Below, piece after piece: positions 1-7,924 of a stretch of DNA of 64,000 bases; position 1 is the first letter of the stretch, and every line of letters starts with the position of its first letter. This DNA is from Paraburkholderia sp. C35 (GTDB taxonomy: Bacteria; Pseudomonadota; Gammaproteobacteria; Burkholderiales; Burkholderiaceae): NCBI RefSeq assembly GCF_003121405.1, contig NZ_QBUY01000019.1, positions 1 to 64,000 on the forward strand. The letters are read 5' to 3'. Both the position numbers and the translations under genes were made by a program. The notes beneath the pieces are model-generated. The model worked only from the letters and a program-made list of their open reading frames with translations, did not search any database and had not been told where the DNA came from.

Positions 1-50
1 GGACCCGCAAACAAGTACAAGGGCTGGCGGTGTTCAGCGGCTTTCTTTTG

Positions 51-103
51 CCTACTTTTCTTTGCCGCGGCAAAGAATAGTAGGTGCTGCCCCGCACAGG
101 GGC
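51..103. repeat. Dispersed double-hairpin repeat (Burkholderiaceae type)
   Basis: Two inverted repeats lie side by side. The first has 17-nt arms (51-67 and 68-84) with one mismatch and no loop. The second has 5-nt arms GCCCC (89-93) and GGGGC (99-103). A pyrimidine-rich tract precedes them. From memory, blocks of this design (TTTCTTTGCCG arm followed by GCCCCGCACAGGGGC) recur many times in Paraburkholderia and related genomes; I could not search to confirm. It sits downstream of the leftward permease operon, where it could also stop transcription. Confidence 0.6.
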
Positions 104-149
104 GACGCATGAAGCCCAAACATCAAATCGCGGATGCCAGCAAAAGCAA

Positions 150-184
150 AAACAACGGCAACAGCAACAGCAACAGCAACAGCA
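150..184. repeat. Short tandem AACAGC hexamer tract
   Basis: About five near-perfect copies of the hexamer AACAGC lie directly after the permease stop codon (leftward gene). The stretch is A-rich compared with its surroundings. A 63-codon frame on the plus strand runs across it, but its composition (Asn/Ser repeats) looks like a by-product of the repeat and not a gene. Confidence 0.5.
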
Positions 185-189
185 AAAAC

Positions 190-1605
190 CTACCGAACGA
201 TCCCCCTCATCCCCGAACTAATCCTCCGCCGATACTCCGAATCCCGCGTAGCGAGCCAATAATAGAGTGGCGAGGTCAAAACGAGCCCAATAACCCATGA
301 AAGATCAGCACCATCGAGATACCCCGGCACAGGCCCGGCATACATCGGCGTATTCATAAACGGAATCTGCACAGCAATCCCAATCGCATACGCAATCAAG
401 GCCTGCGGATTAAAGCGCCCATAAATACCGCCATCGGCCTGAAAGATCGAATCGATATCGTACTTGCCCTTATGAATCACATAGAAGTCGATCAGATTGA
501 TCGCGGTCCACGGCACGAGCACGACCAGCAACGCGAGCACCAGATCCACCAGATTGCCAACGAAATTCGTCGAAGCACCAATCGCCGCATAACAGCACGC
601 AGCAAGAATAACGACAGAGAACACCGCACGCGTCTTCGCAGTAGGAATCCACCGATAAGCAAACGTCTGCACAGACGTAATCGAAGCCAGCACCGCGCCA
701 TACAGATTCAACGCGTTATGGCTGATCACGCTAAGCAGAAACAGCACGAGCATGGGCAATCCAAGCGGTCCCGTCGCCTGCTTGACGGCGTCCATTGCAT
801 CGACGCCCGGCGGCACCGCCAGCACGGCCACCGCACCGAACACAAATGCCAGCGTCGAGCCAATCGTGCAGCCCAGATACGTCGCCCAGAACGTCGATGC
901 AACGCTCACATTCGCGGGCAAATAGCGGGAATAGTCGGAAACATAAGGCGCAAACGCAATCTGCCACAGCGCAGACAACGAAACCGTCGCAAGCCATCCA
1001 GCGATATTGAAGCCGCCGCGCGTCAGAAAGTCCGCCGTCGATACATGCGTCAGGATGTACCCGAAGCCAACAGCAATCCCAATCCCAAGCACCCACGTAC
1101 CGATGCGATTCAGAATGTGAATGAACCGGTAACCGATGATGCCGATCAGCCCCGACCCCAGCGCGCCCACCACGATGCCCGTGGGAATCGATACCGTCGA
1201 TTCGATGCCGTGCAGCGATTTCCCCGCCAGCACGATGTTCGATGCGAAGAAGCCGACATACATCACGCCTGCAATCACCGTGACCAGCAACGCGCCCCAC
1301 GAGCCGAACTGGGCGCGGCTCTGGATCATCTGCGGTATGCCCATCTGCGGGCCCTGCGCCGAATGCAACGCCATCAGCACGCCACCCACCGCCTGCCCGA
1401 CGATGATCGCGACAATGCCCCACATCAGGTTCAGATGGAACAGCTGCACGCCCAGCGCGCCCGTCACGATCGGCAACGGCGCAATGTTGCCGCCAAACCA
1501 GAGCGTGAACAGATCGCGCACCTTGCCGTGCCGGTCTTCGGGTGGCACATAGCCAATGGTGTGTTTCTCGATCAATTGCGAAGCCTTGCTATCCGTGGTC
1601 GCCAC
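190..1605 (-). CDS. NCS1-family nucleobase/cation symporter (cytosine permease-like)
   Basis: Integral membrane transporter of the NCS1 (purine/cytosine/hydantoin) family, expected to import a nucleobase-like or related nitrogen heterocycle with a cation. The protein has about 471 residues and roughly 12 hydrophobic segments; the N-terminal region around HGKVRDLFTLWFGGNIAPL is typical of cytosine-permease relatives. The start chosen is GTG at 1605 because AGGAG stands 8 nt upstream; an in-frame ATG at 1662 would add 19 residues, and the frame stays open far into the upstream gene without being coding. It is last in the leftward operon after the ArgE-like gene (94-nt gap), so it probably imports the substrate or an intermediate of that pathway. 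The substrate cannot be read from sequence. Confidence 0.85.
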   Translation of the reverse strand: MATTDSKASQLIEKHTIGYVPPEDRHGKVRDLFTLWFGGNIAPLPIVTGALGVQLFHLNLMWGIVAIIVGQAVGGVLMALHSAQGPQMGIPQMIQSRAQFGSWGALLVTVIAGVMYVGFFASNIVLAGKSLHGIESTVSIPTGIVVGALGSGLIGIIGYRFIHILNRIGTWVLGIGIAVGFGYILTHVSTADFLTRGGFNIAGWLATVSLSALWQIAFAPYVSDYSRYLPANVSVASTFWATYLGCTIGSTLAFVFGAVAVLAVPPGVDAMDAVKQATGPLGLPMLVLFLLSVISHNALNLYGAVLASITSVQTFAYRWIPTAKTRAVFSVVILAACCYAAIGASTNFVGNLVDLVLALLVVLVPWTAINLIDFYVIHKGKYDIDSIFQADGGIYGRFNPQALIAYAIGIAVQIPFMNTPMYAGPVPGYLDGADLSWVIGLVLTSPLYYWLATRDSEYRRRISSGMRGIVR

Positions 1606-1699
1606 GTTGCTGTCTCCTGTCTCGCGCAGCTGTGCTGCCGAATTGAGCGGCTCGGGTTTCATCCCGAACGCGCGCGTTGCTTGCGTCCACGCATTCGAA

Positions 1700-2869
1700 T
1701 CACGCAGCGGACGTCGTTGAAAGGTAATCCGCCAGTCGCGCCAACATCGCATCGCAGCGTTCCAGCTGCTCGACGGTGACGAATTCGTCTGGCTTATGAC
1801 CCTGATCCATGCTGCCGGGTCCGCAGACCACTGCAGGAATGCCAGCCTGATTGAACAGCCCGCCTTCCGTGCCGAATGCAACCGTGCCGAAGTCGCTCGA
1901 TCCGCATAGCTGTGCGAGCAGACGCGCCGCATCGCTTTCGGGTGATGTCGCGAGACCCGGATACGCCGACAACGACTCGAAGCGGATATCGGTCTCCGCA
2001 TTCACGGCATGCATTTTCGGCAGCAACTGGTGTTGCGCGAACGTGTGCAATTGGTCGGCGACCTGCGTTGCGTCGTAGCCCGGCAGCGCGCGCACTTCGA
2101 AATCGAACTCGCATTCGGCAGGCACAATGTTCAGCGCGCGGCCGCCTTTGATCACACCTGTCTGCACGGTCGAATAAGGTGGATCGAATCGATCGTCATG
2201 ATGATCAGGCGCCGACAGCTGCTCGCCAATGTCTTCCAGATGACTGATCAGACGCGCCGCATATTGAATCGCGTTGACGCCATAAGGCGCATACGCCGAA
2301 TGACACGGTGCGCCTTTCACCTGGCAGCGCATCGCCAGCTTGCCTTTGTGCCCGAGTACCGGCTTCAGTTCGGTCGGCTCGCCGATCAGGCACAGCGCGG
2401 GCTTGTGCGGCCGCTTATCGAGTTCGGCCAGCATCGGACGCACGCCCAGACAGCCCACTTCTTCGTCGTACGAGAACGCGAGATGGACAGGCACCTTAAG
2501 ATCGCGCGCGACGAATAAAGGCACTGCTGCCAGCACCGAGGCGATAAAGCCCTTCATATCGGCCGCACCGCGCCCATACAGGCGCCCTTCGCTTTCGCTC
2601 AGGCGGAATGGTTCGACCGTCCACGGCTGGCCATCGACAGGCACCACATCGGTGTGGCCCGACAGCACGATGCCGCCGCTCGTGTCAGGCCCGATCGTCG
2701 CGAACAGATTTGCCTTGGTACGCGGCTCGTTGTAGAACAGTTCGCTGCGCACACCACAATCGCCGAGATAGTGCCGGATGAACTCGATCATCTCCAGATT
2801 GGAGTCGCGGCTCACGGTGGGAAACGCAATCAGCCGTTCGAGCAGCGCGCGGCTCGATCTGTCATTCAT
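1700..2869 (-). CDS. argE-like: ArgE-like M20 metallopeptidase (acetylornithine deacetylase family)
   Basis: Zinc-dependent deacylase/peptidase of family M20, 389 residues, the usual length for ArgE. Metal and catalytic motifs are present in order: SGHTDVVPVDG, GRGAADMKGF, then the Glu-Glu pair in YDEEVGC, GEPTELKPVLGHKGK, and a C-terminal His near GPGSMDQGHKPDE. The start overlaps the end of the DUF1028 gene by 8 nt, indicating translational coupling. In arginine synthesis ArgE removes acetate from N-acetylornithine. Here the neighbours are catabolic (monooxygenase, Rid protein, permease), so it more likely cleaves an N-acyl or amide intermediate. It is probably a paralogue and not the biosynthetic argE; this is inference from context. 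Confidence 0.85.
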   Translation of the reverse strand: MNDRSSRALLERLIAFPTVSRDSNLEMIEFIRHYLGDCGVRSELFYNEPRTKANLFATIGPDTSGGIVLSGHTDVVPVDGQPWTVEPFRLSESEGRLYGRGAADMKGFIASVLAAVPLFVARDLKVPVHLAFSYDEEVGCLGVRPMLAELDKRPHKPALCLIGEPTELKPVLGHKGKLAMRCQVKGAPCHSAYAPYGVNAIQYAARLISHLEDIGEQLSAPDHHDDRFDPPYSTVQTGVIKGGRALNIVPAECEFDFEVRALPGYDATQVADQLHTFAQHQLLPKMHAVNAETDIRFESLSAYPGLATSPESDAARLLAQLCGSSDFGTVAFGTEGGLFNQAGIPAVVCGPGSMDQGHKPDEFVTVEQLERCDAMLARLADYLSTTSAA

Positions 2870-3539
2870 CGCCGGGCACTCCGTAGCTCGGCGCAGCCGT
2901 CGGGTTCAATGCGCGCGTCACGTAGTCCTGCATTTGCGGCTTGTACGCCTGCCACAGGCCGTCGAGCTTGCCGATAGGATCGTCATCGGCCCAATCCATG
3001 CGCAGATCGACGATCGGCCAGCTCAGGTCGCTGACCACCTTCAACGCCGCCGAATGCACCGGGCCCGCTTCGCCGCCCGCCGCCATCGCCGCATGCATCG
3101 CTGCAAGCAGGCGGTCGGCGAGCATGCCTTTGGTGTTCTCGAAGGCGGGCGTCATCGCTTCGATCACGTGCACGCCCGCGAGCATGTTGCCCGCTGCCAC
3201 GCATTGATTGCCCGCCACCGCGTGATAGGTGCCCAGCGCTTCCTTGCCGCTGAAGAACGCGGTACGTCCGCGCGCATCGATCACCGTCACCTGCCGGTAC
3301 TCGCTCCAGTCGTTTGCGCCGAGCGCACGATCGAGCGCCGCTGCAGGATCGAGCAAGGTGTTCTGCAGCAGATCGAGAATCTGCGGACCGAGCGCAGGCA
3401 GCGTCACGTTCTGCGTCGCCACCGCGCCCACACCTGCGCGCAGCCACGGGCAACGCGCGCCGACTGCAATGCTCGAAGAACTGATTGCGATGCCGAGCTG
3501 CCCCGTTTGCGCGCAGCGTCCGACGATAGAAAATGTCAT
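2862..3539 (-). CDS. DUF1028 family protein (Ntn-hydrolase-like fold)
   Basis: A 225-residue protein beginning MTFSIVGR, the signature start of DUF1028 proteins, which are described as having an N-terminal-nucleophile-hydrolase-like fold. Thr2 would be the candidate nucleophile if it is exposed after Met removal; that is inference. Conserved stretches include ISSSSIAVGARCPW, GAVATQN and the AGNQCVAAGNML segment. A good AAGGAG site precedes the ATG. It lies between the Rid gene (13 nt upstream) and the ArgE-like gene (8-nt overlap), so the three are made together. DUF1028 genes are often found beside Rid and peptidase genes, but no reaction is firmly known to me. Confidence 0.85.
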   Translation of the reverse strand: MTFSIVGRCAQTGQLGIAISSSSIAVGARCPWLRAGVGAVATQNVTLPALGPQILDLLQNTLLDPAAALDRALGANDWSEYRQVTVIDARGRTAFFSGKEALGTYHAVAGNQCVAAGNMLAGVHVIEAMTPAFENTKGMLADRLLAAMHAAMAAGGEAGPVHSAALKVVSDLSWPIVDLRMDWADDDPIGKLDGLWQAYKPQMQDYVTRALNPTAAPSYGVPGDE

Positions 3540-3552
3540 GCTCTGCTCCTTT

Positions 3553-3990
3553 TCAAGCCTGAGCCGGCGTCCATCCTTCCGGAATCACGGCGATCACGTC
3601 GATCTCCATCAGCCACGTCGGCTGCCCCAATGCGACCACCGTGAGACCCGTCGAAATCGGGAACACACCCTTCAGCCATTTGCCGACTTCCTGATACACC
3701 GGCTCGCGATGACGCACGTCGGTCAGGAACGTGGTTGTCTTGACGATATGCGACAGATCGCTGCCCGCTTCTTCGAGCAACTGCTTGACGTTCTTCATCG
3801 CCTGCTCGGCTTGCGCACGCGGATCGCCGAGTCCGACCAGCTTGCCGTCGAAGTCGGTTCCGACCTGGCCGCGCACATAGACGGTATTACCCGCGCGCAC
3901 GGCCTGACACAGATCGTTGTCGAGTGTCTGGTTCGGATACGTGTCCTTCGTGTTGAACATGCGGATGCGAGTGTGCGTAGGTTGGCTCAT
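3553..3990 (-). CDS. Rid (YjgF/YER057c/UK114) family protein lacking the canonical Arg
   Basis: A 145-residue trimer-type Rid protein. Recognisable parts are VYVRGQVGTDFDGKLVG, the AQAEQAMKNVKQLLEEAG helix and the C-terminal strand MEIDVIAVIP. RidA proper hydrolyses enamine/imine intermediates using an Arg in the segment PARSCVEV (E. coli Arg105). The matching segment here reads PISTGLTVV, with Ser at the Arg position, so it belongs to one of the Rid subgroups without imine-deaminase activity or with another chemistry. AAGG stands 7 nt before the ATG. It sits between the monooxygenase (61-nt gap) and DUF1028, so it probably handles an unstable product of the monooxygenase. Confidence 0.85.
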   Translation of the reverse strand: MSQPTHTRIRMFNTKDTYPNQTLDNDLCQAVRAGNTVYVRGQVGTDFDGKLVGLGDPRAQAEQAMKNVKQLLEEAGSDLSHIVKTTTFLTDVRHREPVYQEVGKWLKGVFPISTGLTVVALGQPTWLMEIDVIAVIPEGWTPAQA

Positions 3991-4051
3991 CGATATACCT
4001 TGATACGGAAGAATTGGAGAATGCGGTGCGGGGTCGGGCAGTGCTGTCGCT

Positions 4052-5383
4052 TTAGCTCAGATTCATTTCGCTGACCTTGCTCGCGTCTGCTGCGTTGTCG
4101 CTGTGCGGCTCTTGTGCGTGCGTTGCCGGCGCATCGTAGTAAGCGAGATATTTGCGCTGCGTCGCGATGTGATCGGCAACATGCTTCGCGTCGTGCCACA
4201 CGCCCCAGATGAACGCGGACCCGCGGCGCGACAGCCACGGCAGCCCCAGAAAATAGACACCCGGTTCTTTCGACACACCGCGCTGATGTTTGGGCTTGCC
4301 CTTCTCGTCGAATGCATCGACTTGCAGCCAGCGGAAATCGACGGCATAGCCGGTCGCCCAGATGATCGACGTGACACCGGCTTCCGCCAGATCGAGTTCG
4401 AGGATCGGATTCGTCAGGCAATCGGGATCGGCGGGAATGTGGCGCGCTTCCGGTTCTTCCGGCAGATCGAGGCCGTTGCGTGCCGCGTAGGCATCTGCTG
4501 CGTCGAGTAGCGACAGATAGTTCTCGTCGCCGCGTGCGATGTTGTCGGCGAGATCGGTATCGAAGATGACACGCGTATCGTCGAACGATTTCGTCAGGCC
4601 GACCAGGTTCACGCCCTGATGCGCGAGCCGACGGAAATCCACCGTATGGCCGCCGCGCGCGCCGCTGACTGCAATGGTCACGTGCTCCTTGCCGGGGCGC
4701 ATCACTTCGGCATCCCACTCGCCGAGCACGCCGCGCCACCAGCAGAAGTCGCGCCCACGATAGCCGCGCGGCGGACGATCATGCGGCCCCACTGACAGAT
4801 AGACCTGCCGTCCCGCGCGCTGCAGTTCGTCTGCAATCTGCACGCCAGACGAACCCGCGCCCACCACCAGCACGCCGCCTGCGGGCAGCTGCTGAGGGTT
4901 GTGATAATCGGCGGAATGAATCTGTGTCAGGCGCTCCGACTTCGGCGCGATAGCGGGAATCAACGGACGCTGGAACGGCCCCGTCGCGACCACCACACGG
5001 TTCGCCTCATATGTGCCATCGGACGTCTCCACCGTGAAACCCTGGCGGCCTGCATTGCGCACCACTTTCTTCACTTCGACGCCCGTGCGGATCGGCGCAT
5101 CGAATTTCTGCGCGTAGGCAACGAAGTAATCCGCCACCTGATCTTTCGACGCAAAACCATCGGGATCGACCTCGGCGAATTCCAGATTCGGAAAACGATC
5201 GTGCCAGGCGGGACCGTTCGCGACCAGCGAATCCCAGCGCCCCGTGCGCCAGCGCTCGGCGATGCGCGCACGCTCCAGCACCACGTGCGGCACGCCGCTC
5301 CTGCTCAAATGTTCGCTCATCGCGACGCCGGCCTGGCGGGCGCCGACCACGAGCGTATCGATTGACGTTGTTTTCACTGCCAT
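4052..5383 (-). CDS. Flavin-containing monooxygenase-like FAD/NAD(P) oxidoreductase
   Basis: A 443-residue class-B type flavoprotein with two Rossmann segments: an N-terminal FAD site beginning at residue 13 (VVGARQAGVAMSEHL) and an NAD(P) site near residue 165 (VVGAGSSGVQIADEL). WATGYAVDF near residue 340 is the usual conserved ATG motif. Such enzymes insert one oxygen into N, S or carbonyl substrates using NADPH. The first glycine motif reads G-A-R-Q-A-G, with Arg where the third Gly of GxGxxG is expected. It is first gene of the leftward operon, 243 nt from the divergent LysR gene. AAGGA precedes the ATG by 7 nt. It likely catalyses the first oxidative step of the pathway; the substrate is unknown. 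Confidence 0.8.
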   Translation of the reverse strand: MAVKTTSIDTLVVGARQAGVAMSEHLSRSGVPHVVLERARIAERWRTGRWDSLVANGPAWHDRFPNLEFAEVDPDGFASKDQVADYFVAYAQKFDAPIRTGVEVKKVVRNAGRQGFTVETSDGTYEANRVVVATGPFQRPLIPAIAPKSERLTQIHSADYHNPQQLPAGGVLVVGAGSSGVQIADELQRAGRQVYLSVGPHDRPPRGYRGRDFCWWRGVLGEWDAEVMRPGKEHVTIAVSGARGGHTVDFRRLAHQGVNLVGLTKSFDDTRVIFDTDLADNIARGDENYLSLLDAADAYAARNGLDLPEEPEARHIPADPDCLTNPILELDLAEAGVTSIIWATGYAVDFRWLQVDAFDEKGKPKHQRGVSKEPGVYFLGLPWLSRRGSAFIWGVWHDAKHVADHIATQRKYLAYYDAPATHAQEPHSDNAADASKVSEMNLS

Positions 5384-5524
5384 GGCTAAGTCCTTCTCAA
5401 AGGCGGTTTGATCCGAGCCGTCATGGCTTCGCGTTTCGTTGGCGCGAAGCGGCTTGTCGATCGGCGCGCTGCGCCGTGAATCTGCTGTCTCGAAGCAGAA
5501 TCTACGCGCGCCATCCGAATCTGA

Positions 5525-5545
5525 AAAATATATTTAAAAAATGCA
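5525..5545 (-). promoter_or_regulatory. Candidate LysR box TGCAT-N9-ATATTTT (copy 1)
   Basis: Read on the minus strand, 5545 to 5525 is TGCAT, nine bases, then ATATTTT. It contains a T-N11-A core typical of LysR sites. It is in the divergent promoter between the monooxygenase operon (start codon 141 nt downstream) and the LysR gene. The same motif with the same spacing and relative orientation occurs at 6623-6643 before the Rieske/ABC operon. Confidence 0.5.
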
Positions 5546-5626
5546 TTGCATCCGGTTTACCTATGCAGCGTTTTTTGACTGCATCAAAATGGTGCTCAAC
5601 GAACGCCCAGACATGGAGCATTGCCG

Positions 5627-6553
5627 ATGGAAAACCATCCCCTGCGTTACTCGCTGCGTCAGTTGCGGTATTTCGTGGTGACGGCGGAAACGCTGTCGTT
5701 CACGGCGGCAGCAAAGCGCCTGCATATCTCGCAGCCGTCGATCTCGACGGCGCTCGCGGAACTGGAATCGTCGTTTGGCGTGCAGCTCTTCATCCGTCAT
5801 CACGCGAGCGGCCTGTCGCTCACGCAAGCGGGGCGCGACCTGCTCGGTCAGGCGCGCAATCTTCTGAAGATCGCCGAGGAATTGCAGACTTCGGCCAAAG
5901 AGATGGACGGCGGCATGACCGGCTCGATTGCGCTCGGCTGCCTTGTTTCGCTTGCGCCGCCGTTGATGCCGAGGCTGATCGCCCGGTTCGCCGGCGAGCA
6001 CGCGGGCATTTCGTTTCGCACTGTCGAAGCGCATCAGGACGGTCTGTTGCGCGGTCTGCACGACGGTTCGCTCGACATAGCCTTGACCTATAGCCTCGAC
6101 CTGACCGAGGACATCGCCTTCACGCCGCTGCTATCGCTGCCGCCGTATGTGATCCTGCCCGCGTCGCACCGGCTGTCGCGCGCGCGCAAGGTTTCGCTGG
6201 CGGATCTGCTGCACGAGCCTTATGTGATGCTCGATCTGCCGCATAGCCGCGAGTATTTCGCGGCCCTGTTCGATGCCGTCGGCAGCCGTCCGGTGCCCGC
6301 CTTCCGCTCGTCACAGCCGGAAGTCGTGCGCGGCATGGTGGCAAACGGACTGGGCTACAGCATCCTCAATTTCCCGCTCAAATCGAACCGCACGGTGGAC
6401 GGCGGCGACTTCGTCGTGAAGCGCTTCAAGGACAACGTCAACGCCACCACGCTCGGCATCGCGCAATCGCGCACCATGCGGCCGCGTCAGGTGGTGCAAC
6501 GCTTCGCGTCGTACTGCGAGACTTATATCCGGCGGCTGCATCTGGACTCCTGA
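5627..6553 (+). CDS. LysR-type transcriptional regulator
   Basis: A 308-residue LTTR. The winged HTH occupies residues about 6-65 (LRQLRYFVVTAETLSFTAAAKRL, then QPSISTALAELE) and the effector domain starts near residue 92 (GSIALGCLVSLAPPLMPRL). The ATG at 5627 is preferred because GGAG stands 8 nt upstream; a TTG two codons earlier would sit too close to that site. It lies between the leftward monooxygenase operon and the rightward Rieske/ABC operon, each of which has a matching TGCAT-N9-ATATTTT box, so it is the best candidate regulator of both. The effector is unknown. Confidence 0.9.
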   Translation: MENHPLRYSLRQLRYFVVTAETLSFTAAAKRLHISQPSISTALAELESSFGVQLFIRHHASGLSLTQAGRDLLGQARNLLKIAEELQTSAKEMDGGMTGSIALGCLVSLAPPLMPRLIARFAGEHAGISFRTVEAHQDGLLRGLHDGSLDIALTYSLDLTEDIAFTPLLSLPPYVILPASHRLSRARKVSLADLLHEPYVMLDLPHSREYFAALFDAVGSRPVPAFRSSQPEVVRGMVANGLGYSILNFPLKSNRTVDGGDFVVKRFKDNVNATTLGIAQSRTMRPRQVVQRFASYCETYIRRLHLDS

Positions 6554-6622
6554 AGCCGTTTCAAACGTGCGTCTAAAGCCACTCGAATCGCGATCCGCGC
6601 TGCATAGAAAAAACCTTTGCTT

Positions 6623-6643
6623 TGCATCTAAAAACAATATTTT
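6623..6643 (+). promoter_or_regulatory. Candidate LysR box TGCAT-N9-ATATTTT (copy 2)
   Basis: TGCAT at 6623-6627, nine bases, ATATTTT at 6637-6643, about 100 nt before the Rieske start codon. It matches the box at 5525-5545 in both half-sites and in spacing. The surrounding DNA is AT-rich compared with the flanking genes, as expected of a promoter. Confidence 0.5.
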
Positions 6644-6743
6644 GGCTTGGAATTTGGCTTGATAGATTGATGTCCATGTCGAGCGCAACACCGCGTAATC
6701 CAGCGCGGACGCGCTCTCGCAAGCTCGAAACCAGGAGGGCGGC

Positions 6744-7892
6744 ATGGCAAACCCGGCAAGGACGATCGCAGTGCAGGCGCTGGTCGACACATTGCAAACC
6801 GGTTGCGAACGGCCCTTCAGCGATGCACGCTCGATGCCGCCCGGCGTCTACACATCCCCCGAGTTTCTTGCGCTCGAAGAGCGCAACATCTTTGCGCGTG
6901 AATGGCAATGCGTGGGCCGCGCGAGTTCGCTGAAAGCAGCGGGCGACTATCTGACTGCACGCATCGGCGATCAGCCTATCGTCGTGCTGCGCGACGAGCA
7001 GATGCAACTGAAGGCGATGTCGAATGTGTGCCTGCATCGTATGTCCGTGCTGCTGGAAGGACGCGGCAATGTGCGCAGGATCGTGTGCCCGTACCACGCG
7101 TGGAATTATTCGCTGGATGGCGCATTAAAGGGCGCGCCGCTGATGGACCGGCAAGAAGGCTTCTGCAAGGAAAGCTACCGGCTGCCCGCGATTCGATGTG
7201 AAGAATGGCAGGGATGGATCTACGTCACGCTCGATGAAAACGCCTTGCCCGTGCACCAGCGTCTTGCAGAATTGAGCGATCTGGTCGGCGCATACGGCAT
7301 GTCCGACTACATCGAAACTTTCCATGAAGAACACGTGTGGGACACGAACTGGAAGATCCTCGCGGAGAACTTCATGGAGAGCTATCACCTGCCGATGCTG
7401 CATCGCGCGACGGTAGGCCCGCATTCACGGCTCGAAGAAATGGAATGCCCGCCGGGTCTTCCTGCTTTCAACTATCACTGGATCACGAAGGAAGCGTCGC
7501 TGCCGATCGGCAATGCGCACCCTGACAACACACGTCTGACGGGACACTGGCGCAAGACCACTGCGCTGCTCGCGATCTACCCGACACACCTCGTCACGCT
7601 CACGCCCGGCTACTTCTGGTATCTGGTGCTGCAACCCGAAGGCGTGGGCCGCGTGCATATCCGCTTCGGCGGCGGACTCGCACCCGAGTTCATCGCCGAT
7701 CCGCAAGCGCATGAATACATGGCGACGCTGAAAAAGCTGCTCGATGAAGTGAACGCCGAAGACAAACGCGGCGTGGAAGCCGTATTTCGCGGTGTGCATG
7801 CGCCGCTCGCCAAGCCCGGTCACCTGAGCCACCTCGAACGACCGAACTACGACTTCGCGCGCTATCTCGCGGCGAAGATCGGCACGCATTGA
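6744..7892 (+). CDS. Rieske non-haem iron oxygenase, alpha subunit (choline/carnitine monooxygenase-like)
   Basis: A 382-residue oxygenase with an N-terminal Rieske domain (C-L-H-R near residue 93, then C-P-Y-H near residue 113) and a C-terminal catalytic domain with ENFMESYHLPMLH carrying the two iron-binding His. Single-subunit oxygenases of this size act on quaternary amines (choline, carnitine, glycine betaine relatives) or similar substrates. AGGAGG precedes the ATG by 5 nt. It heads an operon with a complete polyamine/opine-type ABC importer, which probably delivers the substrate. No ferredoxin reductase is encoded nearby, so the electron donor must come from elsewhere. Substrate assignment is inference. 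Confidence 0.85.
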   Translation: MANPARTIAVQALVDTLQTGCERPFSDARSMPPGVYTSPEFLALEERNIFAREWQCVGRASSLKAAGDYLTARIGDQPIVVLRDEQMQLKAMSNVCLHRMSVLLEGRGNVRRIVCPYHAWNYSLDGALKGAPLMDRQEGFCKESYRLPAIRCEEWQGWIYVTLDENALPVHQRLAELSDLVGAYGMSDYIETFHEEHVWDTNWKILAENFMESYHLPMLHRATVGPHSRLEEMECPPGLPAFNYHWITKEASLPIGNAHPDNTRLTGHWRKTTALLAIYPTHLVTLTPGYFWYLVLQPEGVGRVHIRFGGGLAPEFIADPQAHEYMATLKKLLDEVNAEDKRGVEAVFRGVHAPLAKPGHLSHLERPNYDFARYLAAKIGTH

Positions 7893-7924
7893 TGACGACG
7901 CAACACCGACAGGACGCAAGCACG

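Noticed and set aside
109..300. 63-codon frame with Asn/Ser repeats
   Set aside because: It runs through the AACAGC repeat and into the permease 3' end; there is no ribosome site, and the repeat explains the composition.
472..1779. 435-codon open frame on the plus strand
   Set aside because: Antisense to the NCS1 permease, Arg/His/Gln-rich, no recognisable domain and no ribosome site.
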